DNA of 64,000 bases from Streptosporangium canum. GTDB taxonomy: Bacteria; Actinomycetota; Actinomycetes; Streptosporangiales; Streptosporangiaceae. The notes under the pieces are model-generated. The model had not been told where the DNA came from and made no database searches. It saw only the letters and a program-made list of their open reading frames with translations. The position numbers were made by a program, and so were the translations under genes. Where the stretch lies: NCBI RefSeq assembly GCF_900113865.1, contig NZ_FOQY01000008.1, positions 186,001 through 250,000 of the forward strand, in the 5' to 3' direction. This document shows positions 17,758 through 25,881 of the stretch, in pieces. The first letter of the stretch is position 1. Each line of letters begins with the position of its first letter.

Positions 17758-18080
17758 AGGAGGAGTCCGCTTTCCGGGGCAGGGGTGGGAGCGGATTCGC
17801 CGCCGAGTCCGAAAACCCGTCCCGGCCGCGGGCCGGCCGGCCCGCTCTCCGAGTCCGGGTCCGACACGCGGACGGCGGACGGCCGCGCCCGCTGCCGCGA
17901 GGAGTGCGTCAAGAGGCGCCCCGCCGAGAGTCCCGAAAAACGCGCGGCAGGGCAAGGCGAGCCGTCCGGAAACGGCCCGCGGTTTCCGAGGGCACAAATG
18001 CCATCCGAAATGCCGAGAGATCAAAACGCGAGCCGAATTCACCGATAAACGATCCCAATCGCACAGACCGGCCGGCGCGC
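17758..18080. other. Intergenic region between pup and the mannosidase gene
   Basis: No gene is seen here. An AGGAGGAG Shine-Dalgarno-like run (17758-17765) follows the pup stop directly but has no start codon within 15 bases. A perfect GC palindrome GCGGGCCGGCCGGCCCGC covers 17828-17845. No U-tract terminator is evident. The rest is unremarkable. Confidence 0.6.
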
Positions 18081-20786
18081 TCAGCCCGCTCTCGTCAGGT
18101 GAAGGGTCGCGATCTCGAAGGGGCGCAGCGGTAGCCGTACGACACCGCCGGTGACTTCCAGCCGCTCGCCCGCCACGCCGAGCACGTCGGCGCGGCGGGC
18201 GGCATCGAACGGCCCGCGGACGACGGCCTCGGTGACCGAGGGGTGCTCGGCCACGACACGGATCTCCAGCACGTCGCCGCGCTCGCGCAGCGCCGTGAGC
18301 ACCACGCCCGTGCCCTCGACGGCGAGGGACGCGCCGGCGTGCTCCGGGGACCTGCCCGGCCCCCCGGCGGCCGGGGAGGCGGCCGGGGCGCGGCCCGACC
18401 CCGGCACGGCCAGCAGCGCGTGCCGATACTCCTCCGCCAGGCGCGGCAGTCCCGCCTGGTGCCAGGTGCCCGTGTGGGGCAGTACGGCCAGGCGCGTCGT
18501 GACCGGTCCGGGGCACTGGGCGGCGGGGGTGGGCAGCTGGGGCCCGGCGGGCTCGTCGCGGTAGGCGTTGCGGTTCCTGGACAGCAGGCCCACCGAGCGG
18601 ATCAGGGTGAGGGCCAGCTCGCCGCCGGTCAGCTCGTACTCGGTCACCTGGTCCAGCAGGACCGCCAGGCCGCCGGCGGTGACGAAGCCCTCGGCGGGGA
18701 AGGTGGGCAGGGGCTCCTCGCCGCAGCCGCCCTCACCGGTCAGGCCGCGCCGTACGACCGACAGCTGCCCTTCGGAGAAGGACTCCGCGGCGGGGGAGGG
18801 GAGGGGGGCGTGCCAGCGGACCCGGTGGTCGCGGCAGCGGTTGTCGAAGGACATCTCCAGGCGCAGGTAGGGCTCGCCCGCGCGGAGCTCGGCCCTGGTG
18901 GTGACGGTGACGTTCTCGGTGACCGGGGAGCGGCCGTCCGGGGTGGCGCCGGACGGCCAGGCGTAGTCGCGGCGGATCTCCAGCACCGACACCAGCGGTC
19001 CGGCGCAGACGCTCTCGACCTCGACCCGGCCGGGGGTGTCGACGAGGGTGTCGGGGCGGGGCGGGGCGTGGTTGTAGGTGTCGCCGGCGTCGCCGCCGTC
19101 GACGACGCGGCCCACGCCGTGGGCCTCGGCGCCGTCCGCGAACAGCGACAGGGTGCCGTCGGGGGCGACGGTGACGCGCAGCAGGCCGTTGTCGAGCGTG
19201 CCCTCGGCGGGGCGTGCCCAGCCGGGGGAGTCCGGAGCCGGAGCCGGTTGCGAGGCGGGGACGGAGGTGAGGACGGTGCGGCCGAACGGCGCGACGGTGA
19301 CCTGGGCGGCGACGGTGACGACCGGTTCGGCGCGGGTGCGCACCCGCCAGGGGCCGGGCCGGGCGGCGGCGCCGTCCAGGACCGCCGCGCGCAGGTCGGC
19401 GTAGTCGTAGCCGGGGGTGGCGTGGCGGCCGACGACGACGGTGAAGACGTCGCCGTCGGCGGACCAGGAGACGATCTCCTGGCCGAAGAGCTCGCGTTCG
19501 TGGATCCGGCCGAGGAGCTGGGTGAGGTCGTCCATGACGGTCTCGTCGAGGAGGGTGGGGGCCAGCTCCAGCCGCTGTGCCGGCACCCGGCCGCCGTCCG
19601 GGGCGGACAGGGCGGCACGGCTCTCGGGCAGGTCGGCCAGGACGAGGGCCGTGCGCGGGAAGGGGGAGGGGTTGACGACGACGAGGGCGTCGCGGGAGGC
19701 CCGGTCGGCGAGGGAGGCGCTGACCATGTCGACGACGGCCTGGCCGATCTGCTCGGCCTCGGCGATGCGGGCGGCGACCTGCTGGGCGGTCTCGTCGGCG
19801 CCGCAGCCGGTGATGGAGTCGTGGCCGCTGCAGGCGATGAGGCGGCGCCAGGCCATGTCGAGTAGTTTCGCGGCGGCGGTGCCGCCGGGCAGCCAGAGCG
19901 CAGACAGGGGCTCGGCGTAGCGGGTGACGACGCGCTCGGCGCGGGCCATGGCCTGCTTGGCGGGCATGCGCGCGGAGATGACGCCGGGCAGGATGTTGGC
20001 GCGGGCGTGGGAGCGCAGCTCGCCGTGGACGGCCGGCAGGCCCGTGACGGAGGGGTCCTGGGCGGTGACGTAGTCGTGGAGGGTGGCGATGCGCAGCCCG
20101 GCGGCGGTGATGTCGGCGGCGGGGGCGCTGTGGTCGGCGCCGTACATGGCGAGCAGGGGGCCGGCGGGGTGCCAGGGGCGCAGGGTCTCGGTGAAGGCGG
20201 CGAGGCGGTCGGCGAGGGCCTCCGGGGGGCCGCTGAACAGCGCGACGGCGTTGCCGTACCCGCCGGGCAGGTACTGGGTGCGGACGGCGGTGCCGTCGGC
20301 GCCGATCCAGGCGAAGGCGTCGCGGTCGACCGAGGCGGGCACGCCGCGCCACAGGCAGGCGTGTTCGAGGCCGGCCTGGCGCAGGATCTGCGGCATCTGG
20401 GCGCAGTGGCCGAACTGGTCGGGCAGGTATCCGACGTGCATGACGCCGCCGAGTTCGGCGGCGCCGCGCATGCCGTACTCCAGATTGCGGATCAGCGTCT
20501 CCCCCGAGCAGAGGAACTCGTCGGCGAGGATGAGCCACGGTCCGGCGGCGAAGCGGCCCTCGGCGACGAGCCGCCTGACGGCGGGGAGCCGTTCGGGGCG
20601 GATCTCCAGGTAGTCCTCCAGGGCGGCGAGCTGGCCGTCCATGGTGAAGCGGTAGCCGGGGTCGGCGGCCATGGTGTCGAGGACCTCGTCGAGCATGCGG
20701 ACCAGGCCGAGCCGGAACCGCTGGAAGGGCAGGTACCACTCGCGGTCCCAGTGGGTGTGGGGGACGACCACGATGTCAGGCGTCAT
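18081..20786 (-). CDS. Glycoside hydrolase family 38 alpha-mannosidase
   Basis: A zinc-dependent retaining alpha-mannosidase of 901 residues, the usual size for bacterial GH38. The N-terminal catalytic barrel has the metal-binding PHTHWDREWY (His12, Asp14) and the nucleophile Asp in GYLPDQFGHCAQMP (about 123). The site SGHDSITGCG carries a further zinc-ligand His. Beta-sandwich domains fill the C-terminal two thirds. No signal peptide is seen, so it acts in the cytosol on imported sugar. It is the last gene of the leftward ABC operon and overlaps the oxidoreductase gene by 11 bp. The linkage specificity (alpha-1,2/1,3/1,6) is not readable. Confidence 0.93.
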   Translation of the reverse strand: MTPDIVVVPHTHWDREWYLPFQRFRLGLVRMLDEVLDTMAADPGYRFTMDGQLAALEDYLEIRPERLPAVRRLVAEGRFAAGPWLILADEFLCSGETLIRNLEYGMRGAAELGGVMHVGYLPDQFGHCAQMPQILRQAGLEHACLWRGVPASVDRDAFAWIGADGTAVRTQYLPGGYGNAVALFSGPPEALADRLAAFTETLRPWHPAGPLLAMYGADHSAPAADITAAGLRIATLHDYVTAQDPSVTGLPAVHGELRSHARANILPGVISARMPAKQAMARAERVVTRYAEPLSALWLPGGTAAAKLLDMAWRRLIACSGHDSITGCGADETAQQVAARIAEAEQIGQAVVDMVSASLADRASRDALVVVNPSPFPRTALVLADLPESRAALSAPDGGRVPAQRLELAPTLLDETVMDDLTQLLGRIHERELFGQEIVSWSADGDVFTVVVGRHATPGYDYADLRAAVLDGAAARPGPWRVRTRAEPVVTVAAQVTVAPFGRTVLTSVPASQPAPAPDSPGWARPAEGTLDNGLLRVTVAPDGTLSLFADGAEAHGVGRVVDGGDAGDTYNHAPPRPDTLVDTPGRVEVESVCAGPLVSVLEIRRDYAWPSGATPDGRSPVTENVTVTTRAELRAGEPYLRLEMSFDNRCRDHRVRWHAPLPSPAAESFSEGQLSVVRRGLTGEGGCGEEPLPTFPAEGFVTAGGLAVLLDQVTEYELTGGELALTLIRSVGLLSRNRNAYRDEPAGPQLPTPAAQCPGPVTTRLAVLPHTGTWHQAGLPRLAEEYRHALLAVPGSGRAPAASPAAGGPGRSPEHAGASLAVEGTGVVLTALRERGDVLEIRVVAEHPSVTEAVVRGPFDAARRADVLGVAGERLEVTGGVVRLPLRPFEIATLHLTRAG

Positions 20787-21837
20787 GCGCCTCGCCTCCG
20801 ATGGACGGTCCGGCGACCGATTTGATGATCTTCTGGGCTGTCACGATGTCCGCCAGGCCGCCGGCGAGCCCGGTGAGCGGGGGAGTGCCCTCGGTGACGA
20901 GGGCGTGGAAGGCCTCAAGCTGGCGTTCGAAGGCCTCGGACACGTCGCGATGGACCGTCCTGACCTCCGTGGTTCCGTCCAGGGAGCTGGAGGTCAGGAC
21001 GGTGGGGGCGTTCATCAGGTAGGGGGAGGGGAAGACCAGCTCCAGCGTGCCGTCCTCGTGGTGGACGCTGACGGTCTCCCGGTAGGCGGGGTGGCCGGGC
21101 AGGTAGTGCCAGCGCAGGCTGTAGCGGCCCCGCTCCAGGGCCCCGCCGACCTCCAGGGAGGGCCCGTCCCACACGGCGGTGTGCTCGACGGTGGCGGGCG
21201 GGCCGCTGAAGGTGCGCATCAGCGCCAGGTCGTGGCTGAGGCTGCCGAGCACGACTCCGGAGTACAGCGATCTGATCGGCGCGGAGGCGGCCCCCAGGGC
21301 GGCGTCCAGGGCCTCCTCGTCGGCTCTGAGCCACGGTTCGAGCGCCGCCGGGGAGGGGCGTGAGGGCCGGACGCGGGCGAAGGCGAGCTGTGCCTCGCCG
21401 GTGGGGTGCAGCACGGTGACGTCCAGGTGCCGGACGGCGTGGCCTTCCAGGAGCGCGACGGCCCGCCGTACGGCCGGGTCGTACTGCTTCATGTAGCCCA
21501 CCATCAGCCGCGCCGTGTTCCTCAACGCGCGCGCCTCGGCCTGGCTGTAGGCGAGGGGTTTCTCGCACAGCACGGCCAGGCCGCGCTCCAGCGCGGCGGC
21601 CACGAGGGCCCCGTGGGATCCGGCGGTGAGCACGACGAGCGCGTCGAAGCCCCCGTGGTCGAGCATCGCCGCGGGGTCGGAGAACCAGCGCGCCCCGGTC
21701 TGCCGGCCGGCGGACTCCGCCTGCGCGGGGTCGAGGTCGCATACGGCGTCCACCTCGAACAGCTCCCGGCGTCTGGCCAGCAGTGGCAGGTAGATGGCCT
21801 GCGCGGCGACCCCCAGCCCCACGATCGCGATCTTCAT
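20776..21837 (-). CDS. Gfo/Idh/MocA family NAD(P)-dependent oxidoreductase
   Basis: A two-domain sugar or cyclitol dehydrogenase of 353 residues. The Rossmann domain begins MKIAIVGLGVAAQA and carries the family's E-K-P motif (LCEKPLAYSQAEA, about 98). The C-terminal alpha/beta domain includes GSLSHDLALMRTF, where His-Asp would lie at the substrate site. It lies between a PHP metallohydrolase and an alpha-mannosidase in one operon, so a mannose-, inositol- or glycerol-like derivative is a reasonable substrate class, but this is inference. The ATG is clear. A 69-bp gap with a hairpin separates it from the upstream gene. Confidence 0.9.
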   Translation of the reverse strand: MKIAIVGLGVAAQAIYLPLLARRRELFEVDAVCDLDPAQAESAGRQTGARWFSDPAAMLDHGGFDALVVLTAGSHGALVAAALERGLAVLCEKPLAYSQAEARALRNTARLMVGYMKQYDPAVRRAVALLEGHAVRHLDVTVLHPTGEAQLAFARVRPSRPSPAALEPWLRADEEALDAALGAASAPIRSLYSGVVLGSLSHDLALMRTFSGPPATVEHTAVWDGPSLEVGGALERGRYSLRWHYLPGHPAYRETVSVHHEDGTLELVFPSPYLMNAPTVLTSSSLDGTTEVRTVHRDVSEAFERQLEAFHALVTEGTPPLTGLAGGLADIVTAQKIIKSVAGPSIGGEAHDA

Positions 21838-21876
21838 CGGTACCTCCGCAGGATGTCCTGGCCTTCGGGTCGGGTG

Positions 21877-21904
21877 GCCGCCCCCGCCCTCAGGCGGGGG
21901 CGGC
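21877..21904 (-). terminator. Intra-operon hairpin after the PHP gene
   Basis: A perfect 12-bp stem, GCCGCCCCCGCC (21877-21888) with GGCGGGGGCGGC (21893-21904), and a 4-base loop. On the minus strand it follows the PHP-gene stop directly. No U-tract is present, so it may be a partial terminator or an mRNA-stabilising element that lowers expression of the two downstream enzymes. Confidence 0.55.
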
Positions 21905-21906
21905 GG

Positions 21907-23112
21907 TCACGTGCACAGGGCCATCACCTCGTTGCGGTGGGTCTCCAGCCGGTGGGGTCCGGGCCGGGCCGGGACGGTGACCCGGTCGCCGATGACGGCC
22001 CGCCGCATGTCCGGTCCCCACAGCACCAGCCCGTCGCCGCCGACGATGAGGAAGTCGTCGCCGTGGCGGAGCAGCAGCGGCCCGTCGGGAGTGGCGGACA
22101 CGGCGGTGCGGCCGGCGCGCAGCCCTTCGAGGGGGTCGTCGGCGAGCACCCAGGTGGTGGGGTCGCCGGGCGGGTGGCCCTCCTCGGGCCGGTGGTAGTC
22201 GCTGCCGCCGATCATCGTGGCCCCGGCCGACCAGAGCTGCGTCCAGGCCAGCGGCGCGCCCCAGGTCCGGTCCCACCAGCTCCAGTGCCACACCTCGACG
22301 GCGGGCGGCCGCGCGGTCATGGCGTGGCGCCACGCGCAGTCGCCGGCGACGGGATGGTTGATCGACAGCACCCCGCCCCTGTCCCGCACGGTCCGCGCCC
22401 ACAGGTCGGGGCTGTCGCGGAAGTCGATCCAGCCGATGTCGCCGAAGGCGTTGGCGTGGCCGAGGTCGGTGGTGACCTCCTGGCCGGGGAGGAGGGTGAT
22501 GGCCGCGTAGGTGGCGGCGGCGGGCAGCTCCGCGTGGTGGCTGACGGTGTTGTGGTCGGTGACGGCGAGGAAGTCCAGGCCCCGGTCGGCGGCCAGGCAG
22601 GCGAGCTCGGAGACGCTGAGCGAGCCGTCGGAGTGGACGGTGTGGGCGTGCAGGTCTCCGGCGAGCCAGCGCAGCCCGCCGAGCGGGGGCAGGCCGCGCC
22701 TGGTCGCGGCCGGCTCGCGGGGCGGGGGAGGGGGCCGCAGGCCGGGCCGGGCCGGCGGCCTGACGGGCGGGGACAGGTGCGGGATGACGCTCAGCTCGTA
22801 CGGCAGGCCGCCCGGCGGGACGCGGTGGAGGCCGAGCAGGATCCGCCACACGCCGGGTTCGGGCTCGCCGGACAGGTAGCCGGGGGTGGCCCAGGCGGGA
22901 GTGACCGTGTATTCGGAGCGGGCGCCACCGGACCAGCCGCGGAAGCCCAGTGGCCCGTGGCAGCCGAGGTCCAGCACGCCCGCGGAGCGGTCGTAGGAGA
23001 GCCGGACGGTGAAACCGCGGGCGTCGGCGGGCAGCTCGAACGGGACGTCGTGGACGGGGGCGGTGAGGCGGTCCTCCAGGGTCCAGCGGCCGGTGACGCG
23101 CAGCGCCCTCAT
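21907..23112 (-). CDS. PHP-domain metallohydrolase (CehA/McbA-like)
   Basis: A 401-residue protein in two parts. An N-terminal beta-rich domain (about 1-145) has no recognised catalytic motif. A PHP domain follows with GDLHAHTVHSDGSLSVSELA (first metal cluster), TDHNTVSHH, LPGQEVTTDLGHANAFG, SINHPVAGD and GGSDYH (late metal ligands). PHP proteins are metal-dependent phosphoesterases or related hydrolases. In this operon it may cleave a phosphate or phosphodiester from an imported mannosyl compound (inference). There is no signal peptide. The ATG overlaps the ATPase stop (ATGA). Confidence 0.87.
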   Translation of the reverse strand: MRALRVTGRWTLEDRLTAPVHDVPFELPADARGFTVRLSYDRSAGVLDLGCHGPLGFRGWSGGARSEYTVTPAWATPGYLSGEPEPGVWRILLGLHRVPPGGLPYELSVIPHLSPPVRPPARPGLRPPPPPREPAATRRGLPPLGGLRWLAGDLHAHTVHSDGSLSVSELACLAADRGLDFLAVTDHNTVSHHAELPAAATYAAITLLPGQEVTTDLGHANAFGDIGWIDFRDSPDLWARTVRDRGGVLSINHPVAGDCAWRHAMTARPPAVEVWHWSWWDRTWGAPLAWTQLWSAGATMIGGSDYHRPEEGHPPGDPTTWVLADDPLEGLRAGRTAVSATPDGPLLLRHGDDFLIVGGDGLVLWGPDMRRAVIGDRVTVPARPGPHRLETHRNEVMALCT

Positions 23113-24164
23113 GCCTGGCCCGCCAGCCGGCCGTCGTGGTAGACGAGGGCGCGTCCGCGCCGGGGGACCGCCCAGGCGGCCGTGCCGACGGCGGGCTCGT
23201 GACCTTCGCCGACGACGGCCTGGACGAGGTGGTCCGGGCCTTCCAGGGTGACGAGGGTGGCGGTGCCGAGGTTCTCCAGGACGGCGACCTCGCCGGGGAA
23301 GCCGTCGTCCCGGCGGGTGGCCGACAGGTCGGTGTACTCCGGACGCACGCCGTACACGATCGGTTCCCCCTCGGGCAGGTCCCCGGGTGCGGGCAGTGCG
23401 GCCCCCGCCACGTGGAGCACGCCGTCGCCGGCCCTGCCGGGCAGCAGGTTCATCGGGGTCGAGCCGATGAAGGAGGCGACGAAGGTCGTGGCGGGCCGGT
23501 GGAAGATCTCGGCCGGGGTGCCGACCTGGACGATCCGCCCGGCGTCCATGACGGCGATCCGGTGGGCCAGCGCCAGGGCCTCGCCCTGGTCGTGGGTGAC
23601 GAACACGGTGGTGACGCCGAGCTCGTCCTGCAGGCGTTTGAGGAAGGTGCGGGCCTCCAGGCGGAGCCGGGCGTCGAGGTTGGACAGGGGCTCGTCGAAC
23701 AGGAACACCCGGGGGCGGCAGGCGACGGCCCGGGCGAGCGCGACCCGCTGCTGCTGGCCGCCCGACAGCTGCCCGGGGCGCCTGCCGAGCAGTCCGGTCA
23801 GGCTGAGCCGGTCGGCGACCTCGGCCGCCCTGGCCTCCCGCCGGGCGCGGGGCGTCTTTCTGATCCGCAGCGGGTAGGCGATGTTGGCGGCGACGTCCAT
23901 GTGAGGGAAGAGGGCGTAGTCCTGGAACACCATGGCGACGTCGCGGCGGCCGGGCGCGAGCGTGGTCACGTCGGTCCCGCCGATGCCGATCCTCCCGGAG
24001 GTGGGGGTCTCGAGGCCGGCGATGCTCCGCAGCAGCGTGGTCTTGCCGCAGCCGGAGGGGCCCAGCAGCGCGAAGAACTCGCCCTCCCCGATGTCGAGGT
24101 CGAGGGAGTCGAGCGCCCGCACTCCTCCGGGGAACACCTTGGTCAGGCCGTGCACGGAGATCAC
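23109..24164 (-). CDS. Sugar ABC transporter ATP-binding protein (CUT1, MalK/UgpC-like)
   Basis: The nucleotide-binding subunit of the importer, 351 residues. Walker A GPSGCGKTT, Q-loop VFQDYALFPHM, signature LSGGQQQRVALARAVA, Walker B VFLFDEPLSNLDARLR and the switch His in VTHDQGEALALA are all intact. A C-terminal regulatory OB (TOBE) domain (about 240-350; VYGVRPEYTDL) is typical of MalK/UgpC. The GTG start overlaps the permease stop (GTGA) with GGAGGG upstream. A dedicated ATPase is notable because many actinobacterial CUT1 operons rely on a shared MsiK; the second sugar operon in this window has none. Confidence 0.94.
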   Translation of the reverse strand: MISVHGLTKVFPGGVRALDSLDLDIGEGEFFALLGPSGCGKTTLLRSIAGLETPTSGRIGIGGTDVTTLAPGRRDVAMVFQDYALFPHMDVAANIAYPLRIRKTPRARREARAAEVADRLSLTGLLGRRPGQLSGGQQQRVALARAVACRPRVFLFDEPLSNLDARLRLEARTFLKRLQDELGVTTVFVTHDQGEALALAHRIAVMDAGRIVQVGTPAEIFHRPATTFVASFIGSTPMNLLPGRAGDGVLHVAGAALPAPGDLPEGEPIVYGVRPEYTDLSATRRDDGFPGEVAVLENLGTATLVTLEGPDHLVQAVVGEGHEPAVGTAAWAVPRRGRALVYHDGRLAGQA

Positions 24165-24985
24165 CGCTTGATCCCTCCATGGAAGCGGAAGCCGTACCTG
24201 CTGCTGACGAACAGGTACATCAGTACCACCGGCAGCGAGTAGAGCAGGGAGAACGTCGAGATGAGCGAGAGGTTGGGCTGGCCGCCCTCGGTGTAGAGGG
24301 TGTAGAGGACGACCGAACCGGGGGATTTCTCCGGGTCGCGCAGCAGGATGTACTGGAGCAGGAAGCCGCCCCACACGTTGGCCACCGCCCACACCGCGAT
24401 CGTGGCCAGGCCCGGCCGCACCACCGGGACGACGATGTGCCGCAGGATCTGCAGCGGCGAGGCGCCGAAGACCCGCGCGGACTCCTCGTAGGAGGTGGGG
24501 GTGGCGTCCATGAAGTCCTTCAGGATGAAGATCGCCGCGGGCAGCAGGCCGCCGGAGACGGTGAGGACGACCCCCAGATGGGTGTCGACCAGCTCCAGCC
24601 GGGAGGCCAGCTCGAAGATCGGCACCATCGCCGCGGTCCCGGTGACCACCGACGAAAGCAGCAGCAGCACGTAGAGCAGCGCGTCGCGGCCGGGCACCCT
24701 GACCCGGGACAGGGCGTAGGCGGCCAGCGCGGCCAGGACGACCACGAGTGCCGCCGCGCCGCCCGCCTGGATGATCGAGTTGCCGACGGAGCCGAGCGCG
24801 TAGGGGTTGTCGAGGATGGCCCGGAAGTTGTCCAGTGTGAACTCCGGGAGCGACACCGTGATGGAGGGGTGCGCGTCGAACGGCGCCGAGGCCAGCCAGA
24901 GCATCGGCAGTGCGAAGAAGGCGGCGACGACCGCGAGGAGGACGGCCGAGGCGATCCGGCCGAGCACGTGCCCGACGAGACTCAT
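24161..24985 (-). CDS. Sugar ABC transporter permease (MalG-like)
   Basis: An inner-membrane permease of 274 residues with six predicted helices. The cytoplasmic EAA loop, which docks on the ATPase, reads SYEESARVFGASPLQILRHIVVPVVRPG. An early periplasmic region (PSITVSLPEFTLDNFRAIL) is typical of MalG proteins. The ATG overlaps the upstream permease stop (ATGA). It forms the channel with the MalF-like partner. Confidence 0.93.
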   Translation of the reverse strand: MSLVGHVLGRIASAVLLAVVAAFFALPMLWLASAPFDAHPSITVSLPEFTLDNFRAILDNPYALGSVGNSIIQAGGAAALVVVLAALAAYALSRVRVPGRDALLYVLLLLSSVVTGTAAMVPIFELASRLELVDTHLGVVLTVSGGLLPAAIFILKDFMDATPTSYEESARVFGASPLQILRHIVVPVVRPGLATIAVWAVANVWGGFLLQYILLRDPEKSPGSVVLYTLYTEGGQPNLSLISTFSLLYSLPVVLMYLFVSSRYGFRFHGGIKR

Positions 24986-25881
24986 CCGGAGACCTCCCCG
25001 CGGTCGCGGAGCAGGCGCAGGTAGGCCAGGGCGAAGACGAGGTTGATCAGGAGGATGAGGAGGGAGACGGCCGCGCCGAAGCCGAGCTGCCCGTCGCGCA
25101 GGGCCACGTTGTAGACGTAGACGGGCAGGATCTCCGTGCGTCCCTCGGGGCCGCCGGCGGTGAGCAGGAAGGGGGTGAAGTCGTTGAACGTCCACAGGCT
25201 GGTCAGCAGCACGTTGGTGAGGACGTGGCCCTTGATCCGGGGCAGGACCACGTCGCGCAGCTGCTGGAAGGCGGACGCCCCGGCCAGGCGGGCGGTCTCC
25301 AGATGGGACGGGGGCACGTTCTCCAGGGCCGCGGAGTAGAGCATCATCGAGAAGGCGGTGCCCCGCCAGGTGTTGAACACGATGATCGACAGCATCGGGT
25401 GGTCGAGCAGCCAGGCCGCGCCGGGGGTGCCGAGCAGGGCGTTGAGCGTGCCGCCGTCGCGGTCCAGCAGGGCGATCCACAGGAACGCCACCACCGAGCC
25501 CGGCAGGATCCACGACAGCAGCACCAGTGCCTCGACGAGCCGGCGTACGGGCCCGCGCCGGTCGCGCATGATCCACGCGAGGGCGAATCCCAGTCCCGCC
25601 TGCCCGATGATCGCCGACCCCAGCACGAACTGCACGGTCAGCCAGACCGAGCCCCGGAACCGCTCGTCGCCCAGGGCGGTGGCGTAGTTGCCGGCCCCCA
25701 CCAGCCGGGGATCCGCCGCCGCCGTCCCGGTCAGCCGGTAGTCGGTGAGCCCGAGGTAGATGGTCCAGATCGCCGGGAACACCAGGAAGACCCCGATGAG
25801 CACGAGCGCGGGCAGCGCGAACGCGACCGCCCGCCCCCGCCCCAGCCCCGCCGCGTCAGTTCGCGACGTTGCCGGAGCCAC
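24982..25881 (-). CDS. Sugar ABC transporter permease (MalF-like)
   Basis: A permease of 299 residues, six helices. The EAA loop is SHLETARLAGASAFQQLRDVVLPRI. The opening FALPALVLIGVFLVFPAIWTIYLGLTDY is characteristic of MalF-type subunits. The GTG start lies 26 bases inside the upstream binding-protein gene, so translation is coupled. It pairs with the following MalG-like permease. Confidence 0.93.
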   Translation of the reverse strand: MAPATSRTDAAGLGRGRAVAFALPALVLIGVFLVFPAIWTIYLGLTDYRLTGTAAADPRLVGAGNYATALGDERFRGSVWLTVQFVLGSAIIGQAGLGFALAWIMRDRRGPVRRLVEALVLLSWILPGSVVAFLWIALLDRDGGTLNALLGTPGAAWLLDHPMLSIIVFNTWRGTAFSMMLYSAALENVPPSHLETARLAGASAFQQLRDVVLPRIKGHVLTNVLLTSLWTFNDFTPFLLTAGGPEGRTEILPVYVYNVALRDGQLGFGAAVSLLILLINLVFALAYLRLLRDRGEVSG

